From positions 6,183 through 70,182 of the forward strand of contig DATKZS010000103.1 of NCBI GenBank assembly GCA_035527835.1: a DNA stretch of 64,000 bases, in the 5' to 3' direction. Positions 17,533-26,320 of this stretch are shown here, piece by piece (position 1 is the first letter of the stretch; each line of letters begins with the position of its first letter). Origin of the DNA: DATKZS01 sp035527835 [NCBI: bacterium] (GTDB lineage: Bacteria; RBG-13-61-14). Made by a program: the position numbers and the translations under genes. The notes under the pieces were generated by a model. It had not been told where the DNA came from, searched no databases, and saw only the letters and a program-made list of their open reading frames with translations.

Positions 17533-20016
17533 ATGTCACCCGTCAGCCGGAAAGCGCAAATTGACATGCCGGCCCAAGCCAAGGCGACCACGCATCCGGA
17601 GTCCGCGCGCAGGCTCGCGATCCTGGCCTTGATGCTCACGGTCATCCTGCTCATGGTCCGCGGCCTGGCCTTGGGCCAAGAGGCCGGGCCCGCGCCCGCC
17701 GCCGAGCCCGCGGCCGCTGCGGGCGGGGCCGCCGAGCCGGCGGCCATGGTGACGGTGCCGCCATACGGCGCGCACGCCGGCCTTCAATGCTCGGAGTGCC
17801 ACGCTGACCAGGAGGCCCCGACGGCGCCGCTATCGGCCCCGGCGGCCGGTTGCAAGCTCTGCCACGATGACGAGGTGACGGACCTGGGAAAATCGAGCCA
17901 CGGCAAGGCCATGCTCGAGTACTTCAAGAAGACTGGGGGATCGCCCACTCTCAAGGACATCTGCCTTTCCTGTCACGGAGAGGACGTGCACACGGTGCGC
18001 AAGCACGACGACCCGGAAGCTCCGGCCTTTCGCGGCCACGTGGTCCAGACCTGCCAGGCCTGCCACGACAAGCTGCCCGACTACAAGCCCGACATCTATC
18101 TGCGCAGCGTGCACGCCGCGGTGGCTGAGGGGAAGACCGGACCGGCCGCCGTCTGCACCGATTGCCACGGCAACCACGCCATCAACGGGCCCGAGGCCCC
18201 GGGCTCGCCGGTGAGCCGCCAGCTCGTTGACAAGACCTGCGGCAAATGCCACAAGGACGAGATCTTCGATTTCGAGAACAGCATCCACTTCAACGCGCTC
18301 GAACAAAACGACCCCGACGTCCCGACCTGCACCCGCTGCCACGGCGCCCACGACGTCCTGCCGCCGTCGGACCCGACCTCCAAGACCAACCGCTTGCAGG
18401 CCGACCTCATCTGCATGGGATGCCACACCGACCCCGGCGTGGCCAAGCGCCATCCCAACCTGCCCCCGCCGGAATTCATCAAGAACTACACCCAGTCGGT
18501 CCACGGACGAGGCGTCCACGTCCTCGGACTCCTGGTCTCCGCCACCTGCATTGACTGTCACGCCACCCACCGCATCCGGCCCAAGAACGACCCGACCTCG
18601 ACCGTCTACCGCGAGAACGTGCCCAATACCTGCGAAAAATGCCACCTGGGCATTTTCGACACCTTCGTCAACAGCTCGCACGGCAAGCTATGGGAGGAAA
18701 AGGATAAGAAGGGGCCGGTCTGCACCACCTGCCACAGCTCGCACTCCATCCAGGCGCCGGCCCTCCAGCTCTTCACCATCTTCAAAATAGACACGGAGTG
18801 CGGAGGCTGCCACCTCAAGTCCGAGCAGACCTACAGCAACACCTTCCACGGCAAGACCACCTCCATGGGATTTTTCGCCGCAGCCAAGTGCTCCGACTGC
18901 CACACCGCGCACGATAACCTGCCCCCGAACGACCCCGACTCCACCGTCAATCCGGCGCACCTGCAGGAAACCTGCGGCCACTGCCACGGCAAGGTCTCCG
19001 CCAACTTCATAAAATATGACCCGCACCCCGATCCGGAAGACAAGAAAAAATCGGCGCTGCTTTACTACACCAACATCTTCATGAAACTCCTCATCTTCGG
19101 GGTCTTCGGGTTCTTCGGGGCGCACACCCTGCTCTGGCTCCAGCGCTCGATCGTGGCCTTCATGCGCGGCGAAAAATACGCGACCCTGCACCTGGACTCC
19201 CAAAAGCACGTGCGCCGCTGGTCCACCTCCGCCGTGGTCATGCACATCGTCATCGTGACCTCGTTCCTGGGACTCGTCGCCACCGGGCTGCCCCTGCGCT
19301 ATCACTTCACCGAGTGGGCCCAGGTGCTCGGCAGCATCTACGGCGGAGTGGAGGTCTCACGTTTGATTCACCGCTTCTGCGCTTTTGTCACCATCGGTTA
19401 TGCCCTCTTTCACGTCGGCACCCTGATTAAGCGCATTCTCATCAAAAAGGAGTACCACCTCTTCTACGGACCCGACACCATGGTCCCCCGCTGGAAAGAC
19501 CTGGTGGACCTCTACCATAACTTCAAGTTCTTCTTCTACCTGGGCCCGCCCCCGCGCTGGGGCAAATGGACCTATTACGAGAAGTTCGACTACTTCGCGC
19601 TGTTCTGGGGCGTGCCCATCGTCGTGATCACCGGGCTGGTCATGCTCTTCCCCAACTTCTTCTCGCGCTTCATGCCGGGGAGCTGGCTCAACGTGGCGTC
19701 GCTGGTGCACAGCGAGGAGGCGCTGTTGGCCGCGGGCTTTATTTTCACGTTCCATTTCTTCCACAACCACCTCCGGCCGGGCGTGATCCCGATGGACATC
19801 AACATCTTCACCGGGACCATGCCGCTCCCGCGCCTGATCCAGGAGCGGCCGGAGGAGTACGAGCGCCTGAAGAGCGGGGGGCTCCTGGACCAGCTGGTGG
19901 TGGACGCCCCCAACTCCCGCATCATGCTGGAGAGCAAGCTCTTCGGACTGGCCGCGCTCTCCATCGGGCTGTTCCTGATCGTGGCCATTTTCGTGAGTTA
20001 CGTCTTGAGTCATTGA
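17533..20016 (+). CDS. 14-heme cytochrome c fused to a b561-type membrane domain
   Basis: An 827-residue protein. After an N-terminal signal/anchor (LAILALMLTVILLMVRGLAL) come 14 CXXCH motifs up to about residue 485. A membrane domain (about 510-825) with several helices and heme-b-type histidines (VVMHIVIVTSFLG, RLIHRFCAFVTIGYALFHVG, FTFHFFHNH) follows. The layout resembles Geobacter CbcL, an inner-membrane menaquinol oxidase that passes electrons to periplasmic cytochromes, but with more hemes than CbcL. GGGGAGG precedes the ATG at 17533. A shorter paralogue follows. Confidence 0.88.
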   Translation: MSPVSRKAQIDMPAQAKATTHPESARRLAILALMLTVILLMVRGLALGQEAGPAPAAEPAAAAGGAAEPAAMVTVPPYGAHAGLQCSECHADQEAPTAPLSAPAAGCKLCHDDEVTDLGKSSHGKAMLEYFKKTGGSPTLKDICLSCHGEDVHTVRKHDDPEAPAFRGHVVQTCQACHDKLPDYKPDIYLRSVHAAVAEGKTGPAAVCTDCHGNHAINGPEAPGSPVSRQLVDKTCGKCHKDEIFDFENSIHFNALEQNDPDVPTCTRCHGAHDVLPPSDPTSKTNRLQADLICMGCHTDPGVAKRHPNLPPPEFIKNYTQSVHGRGVHVLGLLVSATCIDCHATHRIRPKNDPTSTVYRENVPNTCEKCHLGIFDTFVNSSHGKLWEEKDKKGPVCTTCHSSHSIQAPALQLFTIFKIDTECGGCHLKSEQTYSNTFHGKTTSMGFFAAAKCSDCHTAHDNLPPNDPDSTVNPAHLQETCGHCHGKVSANFIKYDPHPDPEDKKKSALLYYTNIFMKLLIFGVFGFFGAHTLLWLQRSIVAFMRGEKYATLHLDSQKHVRRWSTSAVVMHIVIVTSFLGLVATGLPLRYHFTEWAQVLGSIYGGVEVSRLIHRFCAFVTIGYALFHVGTLIKRILIKKEYHLFYGPDTMVPRWKDLVDLYHNFKFFFYLGPPPRWGKWTYYEKFDYFALFWGVPIVVITGLVMLFPNFFSRFMPGSWLNVASLVHSEEALLAAGFIFTFHFFHNHLRPGVIPMDINIFTGTMPLPRLIQERPEEYERLKSGGLLDQLVVDAPNSRIMLESKLFGLAALSIGLFLIVAIFVSYVLSH

Positions 20017-20064
20017 TCCGGTGCGGCCTTGGGGCCGCTACTTAAGTATCAGGAGGATTAATGA

Positions 20065-20143
20065 GCCGCAGATGAACGCAGATTAACGCAGATAATCTTT
20101 TACTTTCTTTCTTAATCTGTGTTCATCCGCGTTCATCTGCGGC
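20065..20143. repeat. Palindromic element, CGCAGATGAA family (copy 1)
   Basis: The left arm (20065-20093) has three 10-base units (CGCAGATGAA, CGCAGATTAA, CGCAGAT). The right arm (20114-20143) is its near-exact inverse, with a 20-base T-rich loop. It stands between the two c/b561 fusion genes. A second copy is at 44061-44155. Confidence 0.85.
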
Positions 20144-20256
20144 GAAAAAAACAACCAACTTATGCGTATTGAATGTTGGCAATAGAGGACAGCAATGATC
20201 GGCAACATGCAACCTGAAGACACATCAGCGGGGCGGCGAGGCCCCGGAGGCAAGCC

Positions 20257-22077
20257 ATGAAAAGGATGTTGATACTGGTTGGAGCGGTTTTTCTGGCCAC
20301 GGCCGCGGCCGCCCGGGCGGAGGACTGCATGGAGTGCCATTACGGGGGCAAGGACAAGAAGGCCCCCATCATCTCGGTGCTGGGCAACTCCGCCCACGCC
20401 GGCCTGTCCTGCTCGGAGTGCCATCCGGGGGACGACTTTCCGCCCTGTCCGCCCCAGACGCCGCCGGTGAAGTGCACCATGTGCCACGAGGACCAGGTGA
20501 AGGCGGTGGGCAGCTCGAGCCACGGCAAGAAGATGCAGACCTACATCAAGGACCAGACCGGGGAGGTAAAGCTCCAGGACATCTGCATGTCGTGCCACGG
20601 CAAGGACATCCATCATCTTCGGCAAAAGAGCGACGCGCTCAGCCCCGTGAACCGGACCAACGTGTACAAGACCTGTCTCACCTGCCACGACAAGGTCCAG
20701 CCCATCGCCATTGACGGCTACATTGACAGCATCCACGGCGTGGCGGCCTCCGGGGGCAACCTGCGCTCCGCCGTGTGCACCGATTGCCACGGCAGCCACT
20801 TCATCGAGGGCATGGGCCTGTCCGACTCCAGCGTGTTTTACGCGACCATCCCGGAGACCTGCGGCAAGTGCCATCCCAAGGAGTATTCCGAGTACGTGGA
20901 CAGCAAGCACTGGAAGACCGTGCAGAACGGATACCGCGAGGCGCCCGTGTGCACCAACTGCCACGGCGAGCACAACATCCGCTCCCGCCGCGACCCCATG
21001 TCCCCGTCCTGGGTCGGCAACATCACCCAGACCTGCGGCAGCTGCCACCAGTCCGAGGTCATCAACGCCAAGTTCATGATGCCCAAGGGCATGGTCAAGT
21101 CCTTCCTCGATTCCTACCACGGACTGTCCGGCACGCTCGGCGACGTGCGCGTGGCCAACTGCGCCTCCTGCCACGGCAACCACGCCATCCTCCCGTCCTC
21201 CGACCCCCGCTCCACCGTCAACCCCAAGAACCTCGGCAAGACCTGCGGCGGATGCCACCCCGGGGCCGAGAAGCGATTCATCTACGAGCCCATCCACAAG
21301 ATCGCCAAGACCGAGTCCCACTGGATCGTGGGACTGGTCAAGAACATCTACATCCTGCTCATCATCGGCACCATCGGAGGCATGCTCGCCCATAACCTCT
21401 TTGACCTCTTCTATAAGTCCACCAAGGGAGTGCCTTACCAAAAGGAGCAGTTGTTCGATCCGCGCCTTACCGGCAACGAGCGCATCCAGCACGCGCTCCT
21501 CACCCTGTCATTCATCTGTCTCGCCGTGAGCGGGTTCGCGCTCAGCTTCCCTGATTCCCTGATCGCCCAGCCCTTCCAGTGGATCACCACCGGCGCCGAC
21601 GTGCGCCGCTGGATCCACCGCGGCGCCGCCGCCGTGTTCGGAGCGGTGTCGCTGTACCACCTCTTGTACCTGGCGCTCACCGCGCGCGGCCGGGCCCAGC
21701 TCCAGGCCCTCAAGCCCGGGTTCGCCGACGTCAAGAACGCCTGGGCCGTGATGATGAAATACCTGGGCCGGAACCCGGACCCCCTCACGCTCCCCCATTA
21801 CGGCTACGTGGAAAAGGCCGAGTACTGGGCCCTGATCTGGGGCGGAGTCGTCATGAGCATCACCGGCGTGGTCCTGCTCCTCACCGACTTCATCCTGGCG
21901 TTCATGCCCCTGTGGGTCGTGAACCTGGCCGACACCATCCACTTCCTCGAAGCGGTGCTGGCCGTGTCCGCCATCATCGTCTGGCACGGGTACTGGGTGA
22001 TCTTCGATCCCGAGTATTACCCCATCAACCTGACCTTCCTCTTCGGCAGGCCGCGCCGGCTTAAAAAAGAGGGCTAG
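20257..22077 (+). CDS. 11-heme cytochrome c fused to a b561-type membrane domain
   Basis: A 606-residue paralogue of the preceding fusion. A cleavable signal peptide ends near ARAED. It has 11 CXXCH motifs up to about residue 345, then a membrane domain with histidines in RWIHRGAAAVFGAVSLYHLL and IHFLEAVLAVSAIIVWHGYW. The shared pattern of CxxCHG-x-H motifs and the same C-terminal fold suggest duplication followed by gain or loss of hemes. The inferred role is a quinol-linked inner-membrane electron donor to periplasmic cytochromes. GGAGG lies ~9 bases before the ATG. Confidence 0.87.
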   Translation: MKRMLILVGAVFLATAAAARAEDCMECHYGGKDKKAPIISVLGNSAHAGLSCSECHPGDDFPPCPPQTPPVKCTMCHEDQVKAVGSSSHGKKMQTYIKDQTGEVKLQDICMSCHGKDIHHLRQKSDALSPVNRTNVYKTCLTCHDKVQPIAIDGYIDSIHGVAASGGNLRSAVCTDCHGSHFIEGMGLSDSSVFYATIPETCGKCHPKEYSEYVDSKHWKTVQNGYREAPVCTNCHGEHNIRSRRDPMSPSWVGNITQTCGSCHQSEVINAKFMMPKGMVKSFLDSYHGLSGTLGDVRVANCASCHGNHAILPSSDPRSTVNPKNLGKTCGGCHPGAEKRFIYEPIHKIAKTESHWIVGLVKNIYILLIIGTIGGMLAHNLFDLFYKSTKGVPYQKEQLFDPRLTGNERIQHALLTLSFICLAVSGFALSFPDSLIAQPFQWITTGADVRRWIHRGAAAVFGAVSLYHLLYLALTARGRAQLQALKPGFADVKNAWAVMMKYLGRNPDPLTLPHYGYVEKAEYWALIWGGVVMSITGVVLLLTDFILAFMPLWVVNLADTIHFLEAVLAVSAIIVWHGYWVIFDPEYYPINLTFLFGRPRRLKKEG

Positions 22078-22132
22078 GAGCAAAAGGCCGGGGAGATCGA
22101 GCAACTGCACAAGGCCGAAGTATAATAGGGCC

Positions 22133-22272
22133 GGTTTCATAACCATTGCCGGAATAAAAAACAAGGATGTCAAGGATGAACAGGATAAGAAAAATCCCGT
22201 AGTTATCCTTATTATCCTTAACATCCTTGTTCCGAATCTTCTGGTCGGGATGCTGGTCCGGGTTATGAAACC
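22133..22272. repeat. Nested palindromic element, AAGGATG family
   Basis: The inner arms (22161-22188 and 22203-22230) are inverted, each with three AAGGAT-like units. The outer 12-base perfect inverted repeats, GGTTTCATAACC at 22133 and GGTTATGAAACC at 22261, frame it into a 140-base unit. The structure resembles a miniature inverted-repeat element. It lies between two cytochrome genes. Confidence 0.8.
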
Positions 22273-22299
22273 AGTTGTAGGGACGGAATGGAGAACCAC

Positions 22300-23529
22300 A
22301 TGAAAACAAGGCTGGTTACCTTATGTCTTGCGGGGCTGCTTGCGGCCCTGCCCGGGGCGGCGGCCCGGGCGGAGGAACAGTCTTCGTGCGCGGCCTGCCA
22401 TCTCCAGGAACCAGGGCAATACCACGTTGACGAGAACGATTCCATGCACCTCGGGGCGGGCATCGGCTGCGTGGACTGCCACGGCGGCGACGCCAAGGCC
22501 GGGGACAAGGACGCGGCCCATGCCGCGGCCGCCGGGTTCACCGGAAAAATCGGGAAGGCCAGGATCCCGGAGGCCTGCGGCGACTGCCACGCCGACGTGC
22601 GCCGCATGAACCCCTACGGCCTGCCCACCGACCAGCTCGCCCAGTACCGGACCTCACACCACGGCGAGCAACTCTTCGGCAAGGGCGACCCGGACGTGGC
22701 CACCTGCGTGGACTGCCACGGGGCCCACGGCATCATTGACATCCGCGCCCCCGCGAGCCCTGTCTATGCGAAGAACGTCCCCTCCACCTGCGGCCGCTGC
22801 CACGGCGACGAGCAAAAGATGGCCCGGCACGGCCTCGAAACCAACCAGGAGGCCGACTACCAGAAGAGCGTGCACGCGCACCTGCTCTTTGACCAGGACG
22901 ACCTCTCCGCCCCCACCTGCGCCACCTGCCACGGCAACCACGGCGCGGTCCCGCCCGGCTTCGCCAAGGTGGAGGCCGTCTGCGGCAAGTGCCACGTCAA
23001 GCAGAAGGAATTCTTTGACCAGGGCCCGCACGCCGCGCCGGCCAACGAGGGCAAGATCGAGGCCTGCGTCACCTGCCACTCGAACCACAAGGTGCTCCCG
23101 GCCGGCCTCAAACTATTCCGCGTCTGCACGCTTTGCCACAGCGAGGGCGAGAAGCCTTATGAGCGGGCCAAGAAAATCTATACGCTGCTCGATGACACCC
23201 GGAAGACCTACGCCGCGGCCGAGGACACGGTCAACGCCGCCACCAAGGCCGGCTTCGAGACCGAGGACGAAGAGGTCATGATGGCCGACGCCAAGACCTA
23301 TTTGACCCAGCTCGCGCCGCTGCAACACACCATGGACCTCAAGCGGCTCTCCGAGGTCTCCGGCCAGGTGAAAAAAACCTCGGCCGGCGTGGAGAGCGCC
23401 ATCGCCCACATCAAAAAGGCGGCCCGGCTCAGGAAACTGGCCCTCATCCCGCTGTCCGCCTTCATGCTCGCCATGAGCTTCGGCTTCTGGCTGAAAAAGC
23501 GGGGACTGCATAAGGATGACGATGATTGA
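22300..23529 (+). CDS. 9-heme cytochrome c with C-terminal membrane anchor
   Basis: A 409-residue protein with a signal peptide (LAGLLAALPGAAARA), nine CXXCH motifs in the first ~280 residues and a helical heme-free stretch. A C-terminal transmembrane anchor (LALIPLSAFMLAMSFGFW) ends in a charged tail. The periplasmic heme domain would be tethered to the inner membrane. The ATG at 22300 is preferred because GGAGA precedes it and the signal peptide begins there; the in-frame ATG at 22288 is the alternative. It sits between the c/b561 fusions and the Rieske/cytochrome b genes, so it is probably their electron acceptor or an extra subunit. Confidence 0.82.
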   Translation: MKTRLVTLCLAGLLAALPGAAARAEEQSSCAACHLQEPGQYHVDENDSMHLGAGIGCVDCHGGDAKAGDKDAAHAAAAGFTGKIGKARIPEACGDCHADVRRMNPYGLPTDQLAQYRTSHHGEQLFGKGDPDVATCVDCHGAHGIIDIRAPASPVYAKNVPSTCGRCHGDEQKMARHGLETNQEADYQKSVHAHLLFDQDDLSAPTCATCHGNHGAVPPGFAKVEAVCGKCHVKQKEFFDQGPHAAPANEGKIEACVTCHSNHKVLPAGLKLFRVCTLCHSEGEKPYERAKKIYTLLDDTRKTYAAAEDTVNAATKAGFETEDEEVMMADAKTYLTQLAPLQHTMDLKRLSEVSGQVKKTSAGVESAIAHIKKAARLRKLALIPLSAFMLAMSFGFWLKKRGLHKDDDD

Positions 23530-23567
23530 TCGGTGCAAGGGCAAAGACATACTTGATGGTGGTGGAG

Positions 23568-23617
23568 GGGACACTCTTGTCCCCTCTGTCCGGGCCGACA
23601 GGAGTGTCGGCCCCACC
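23568..23617. repeat. Palindromic GACAGGAGTGTC repeat (copy 1)
   Basis: Two adjacent hairpins, one in AGGGGACACTCTTGTCCCCT and one in GGGCCGACAGGAGTGTCGGC, are enclosed by GGTGG and CCACC ends. A related copy is at 58031-58086. It lies between the 9-heme cytochrome and the Rieske gene. Confidence 0.65.
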
Positions 23618-23675
23618 TTCCGCGGCAACTCTACATTTAAAAAGACAAATAAATGAGTCTCCAACGGGGGGAGCA

Positions 23676-24134
23676 ATGGCACCGGATGAAAAAGAACAGC
23701 CGGAAAAAAAGATGACGCGGCGCGGCGCGCTCGACTTGCTTTTGGCCATGGGCGGCGCCATCTGGGGACTGGGAATGGCCGTGCCCGCGGCCGTGTACCT
23801 GTGGCCCGCGCGCTCGTCCGGCCCGGCCGAGGCCGTGGTCAAGGTCGGCGCCGTGAACGACCTCGCGGTGGGCGCCGCCAAGATGGTGCAGAGCCGGGGC
23901 CGGCCCATCATCGTGCTGCGCCTGGGCGCGGACGAGTTCAAGGCCTTTTCCGCGATCTGCACGCACCTGGGCTGCGTGGTCGAGTGGGACCCGGCGCGCA
24001 CGGTCATCTCCTGTCCCTGCCACGCCGGCGTGTTCTCGCCCGACGGCCAGGTGGTTTCCGGACCGCCCCCGGCGCCGCTCAAGGCCTATCCGGTCATGGT
24101 GGTCGGCGGCGAAGTCCGCGTCAAGGTGAGTTGA
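23676..24134 (+). CDS. Rieske 2Fe-2S protein
   Basis: A 152-residue protein with an N-terminal membrane anchor preceded by a twin-arginine-like TRRGALDLL. The Rieske domain carries both cluster-binding boxes, CTHLGC and CPCHAG, which supply two cysteines and two histidines. It takes an electron from quinol in a cytochrome bc/b6-type complex and passes it to a c-type cytochrome. The ATG at 23676 follows GGGGGGAG. It lies 9 bases before the cytochrome b gene. Confidence 0.93.
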   Translation: MAPDEKEQPEKKMTRRGALDLLLAMGGAIWGLGMAVPAAVYLWPARSSGPAEAVVKVGAVNDLAVGAAKMVQSRGRPIIVLRLGADEFKAFSAICTHLGCVVEWDPARTVISCPCHAGVFSPDGQVVSGPPPAPLKAYPVMVVGGEVRVKVS

Positions 24135-24143
24135 GGTGCGGCC

Positions 24144-25370
24144 ATGATTCAGCAAGCGATCAGCACCGTCAGAAATTGGCTCTCCGACCGCTACCCGCTC
24201 GCCGAGGCCGAGGAGTTCCTCGAAGGCCAGGCCCAAAAGCCCCTGCCCGCGCACGTCAGCTACCTGCACACCTTCGGCAGCCTCGCCCTCTTCCTCATGG
24301 CCAACCAGATCATCACCGGCATCCTGCTCATGGTCTATTACCGGCCCACCGGGAACGCCGCCTTCGAGAGCGTCAAGTTCATCATGACCAAGGCCCAGCT
24401 CGGATGGCTCATCCGCGGGCTCCACGCCTGGGGCGCCAACATCATGATCGCAACCCTGGTCCTGCATATGCTCCGGACCTTCATGATGGGGTCCTTCAAA
24501 AAGCCGCGCGAGCTCACCTGGGTCCTCGGATGCTTCATCTTCTTCACCGTCCTCGGATTTGGCTTCACCGGATACCTCCTCCCCTGGAACCAGCTCTCAT
24601 ACTGGGCCACCACCGTGGGGACCGAGGTCGCCGGCGCCATCCCCTGGTTCGGGTCCTTCATCAAGTACCTGCTCCGCGGCGGCGAGGCCGTCGGCGAGGA
24701 GACCCTGTCCCGCTTCTACGTGGCCCACGTCGTGGTCCTGCCCTGGGTCCTGGTCGGAATGGTCAGCCTCCATATCATCCTGATGCGGGTGCAGGGCCTC
24801 GCCCCGCTCGACCCGGTGGGAGAGGGCGAGCACGTGCCCGCGGGCCAGGGCATCCCCTTCTACCCGGACCACGTCTTCAAGGAGCTGGTGGTGTTCCCGC
24901 TCTTCTTCGTCTTCCTGCTCGGGATCGTCATCCTGTTCCCGGTCGAGCTGGGCGAGAAGGCCAATCCCTTCGTCACCCCGGAGGGCATCAAGCCCGAATG
25001 GTATTTCCTGCCCAGCTACCAGCTCCTTAAATATTTCCCCAAGCTCCTGGGCATCCTCGTCTCCGGCATCCCCATGATGCTCCTCCTGTTCTGGCCCTTC
25101 CTCGACCGCAGCCGCGAGCGCCGGCCCCTGAAGAGGCCCGTGAGCGTCATGATCGGGACCGTGGGGTTGCTGCTCGCCCTCTTCTTCGGTATCGTCGGCT
25201 CCATGTCCGAACGCAACGTCACTTGGCGCGGCCGGCCCTATCACATAGACCTCTACGGCATCCCGCATAATCTGGAAAAGAGCGAGGATAAGGCTGCCTC
25301 GGAGCAGGGAGCGCCCGACCCCGCGGGTGAAAACCAAAAACCGTATCCGGAAAAGGGAGAGGGCGGATAG
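24144..25370 (+). CDS. Cytochrome b of a b6-like quinol oxidoreductase
   Basis: A 408-residue integral membrane protein combining the cytochrome b6 core and a subunit IV-like C-terminal half in one chain. Two histidine pairs ligate hemes b: LHAWGANIMIATLVLHM with 13 residues between them, and AHVVVLPWVLVGMVSLHI with 14. The second spacing is the b6 form; mitochondrial-type cytochrome b has 13 in both. The quinol-site PEWY motif is present as PEWYFLPSYQLLKYF. It works with the Rieske protein upstream and probably the multiheme cytochromes nearby in place of cytochrome c1 or f. Confidence 0.93.
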   Translation: MIQQAISTVRNWLSDRYPLAEAEEFLEGQAQKPLPAHVSYLHTFGSLALFLMANQIITGILLMVYYRPTGNAAFESVKFIMTKAQLGWLIRGLHAWGANIMIATLVLHMLRTFMMGSFKKPRELTWVLGCFIFFTVLGFGFTGYLLPWNQLSYWATTVGTEVAGAIPWFGSFIKYLLRGGEAVGEETLSRFYVAHVVVLPWVLVGMVSLHIILMRVQGLAPLDPVGEGEHVPAGQGIPFYPDHVFKELVVFPLFFVFLLGIVILFPVELGEKANPFVTPEGIKPEWYFLPSYQLLKYFPKLLGILVSGIPMMLLLFWPFLDRSRERRPLKRPVSVMIGTVGLLLALFFGIVGSMSERNVTWRGRPYHIDLYGIPHNLEKSEDKAASEQGAPDPAGENQKPYPEKGEGG

Positions 25371-25380
25371 GCGCGCATTC

Positions 25381-25815
25381 ATGGACTTGAGCGTAAAGAT
25401 CGCGGCGGCCGCGGCCAGGCTGGCCGGGGGCATCAAGTGGGTGGCCCTGCCGGAAAAACTCGCGGAGCCGGAAGCGGCCGCGGCCAAAGGGGCCGCACGA
25501 CGGCCGTTCTGGCGCTGGCTGCTCCTGCCCGAAGGGACGCCATCGGATGCTGCGCGGGCGGCGGCTCCCGCCAAGGGCCTGCTTCGTTTCATCTTCGAGG
25601 CCGAACCCCTGGGCCGCGAAGAACCGCCGGCTGACGGCGCTGCGCCCCGACCCGGATTCGTGAAAAATCTGCTGGCCTTCGAGTCCCTGCCGCGCGAGGA
25701 AACGGAAGCGCCGCGCCGGCCCTCCCTGCTCCGCTGGCTGGCGAGTCCGGAAGAACTCGAGGCCCCGGCGGCTAAGGCCCGTGAAGGGAAAATAAAAACA
25801 GACAAGGAAGGCTAA
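25381..25815 (+). CDS. Five-repeat small protein of the bc-complex operon, unknown function
   Basis: A 144-residue protein with no cysteine, no signal peptide and no clear membrane helix. Five imperfect tandem repeats of about 22-26 residues cover residues ~16-136: IKWVALPEKLAEPE, FWRWLLLPEGTP, LLRFIFEAEPLGREE, FVKNLLAFESLPREE and LLRWLASPEELEAP. Each has a short amphipathic helix with an aromatic/basic face, then an acidic turn. The gene lies 10 bases after cytochrome b and touches the tetraheme gene, so it is probably a cytoplasmic-side accessory or assembly factor. No family is recognised and the function is unknown. Confidence 0.7.
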   Translation: MDLSVKIAAAAARLAGGIKWVALPEKLAEPEAAAAKGAARRPFWRWLLLPEGTPSDAARAAAPAKGLLRFIFEAEPLGREEPPADGAAPRPGFVKNLLAFESLPREETEAPRRPSLLRWLASPEELEAPAAKAREGKIKTDKEG

Positions 25816-26301
25816 ATGGAACACTCAAAACACATCTGGAGGGTATTCATCCTGCTGGCCGTCGGGGTCGTCTTCGTGGTCAGCGGCCGGCACTTCCTGG
25901 TCCCGGCATCGTTCGGAAAGATGGGCCATTTCCGTTTCGACAGCATCGGCGAGTACATGGCGAAGCCGGTGATGCACGGTAACGACGCCTCGTGCCGGAA
26001 GTGCCATCAGGACAAGTACGATGCGCACGAGATGGGCAAGCACGCGGCGGTGCGGTGCGAGAACTGCCATGGCCCGCTAGCGTTGCACGTGGCCAACGGC
26101 GAGAAGTCGGCGGACGCGCAGGTGGTCAGGTCCTGGGAGCTGTGCGCATGGTGTCATCAGCCGCTCCAGGCCCGGCCCAAGGATTTTCCGCAGGTGGATT
26201 TCCGGGAGCACCTGATCAGCGAGGACATACCGGTCAAGGGCACGATCCCCCCAAAGATCTGCTTCATGTGCCACGATCCGCACGATCCGTTGCAGGAATA
26301 A
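25816..26301 (+). CDS. Membrane-anchored tetraheme cytochrome c
   Basis: A 161-residue protein with an uncleaved N-terminal helix (VFILLAVGVVFVVSG) and four CXXCH motifs (CRKCH, CENCH, CAWCH, CFMCH). Additional histidines such as HEMGKHAAV could be distal ligands. It begins directly after the repeat protein and 19 bases before the FeS subunit gene. It is the best candidate for the cytochrome c1-like acceptor of the Rieske/cytochrome b pair or a heme subunit shared with the FeS/NrfD module. Confidence 0.85.
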   Translation: MEHSKHIWRVFILLAVGVVFVVSGRHFLVPASFGKMGHFRFDSIGEYMAKPVMHGNDASCRKCHQDKYDAHEMGKHAAVRCENCHGPLALHVANGEKSADAQVVRSWELCAWCHQPLQARPKDFPQVDFREHLISEDIPVKGTIPPKICFMCHDPHDPLQE

Positions 26302-26320
26302 GGCAACCGAGGAGACCGAC

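Noticed and set aside
20052-20075. AGGAGGA followed by ATG and a four-codon frame, looking like a leader peptide
   Set aside because: The ATG and stop fall in the arm of the CGCAGATGAA palindrome, and the next gene starts almost 200 bases later.
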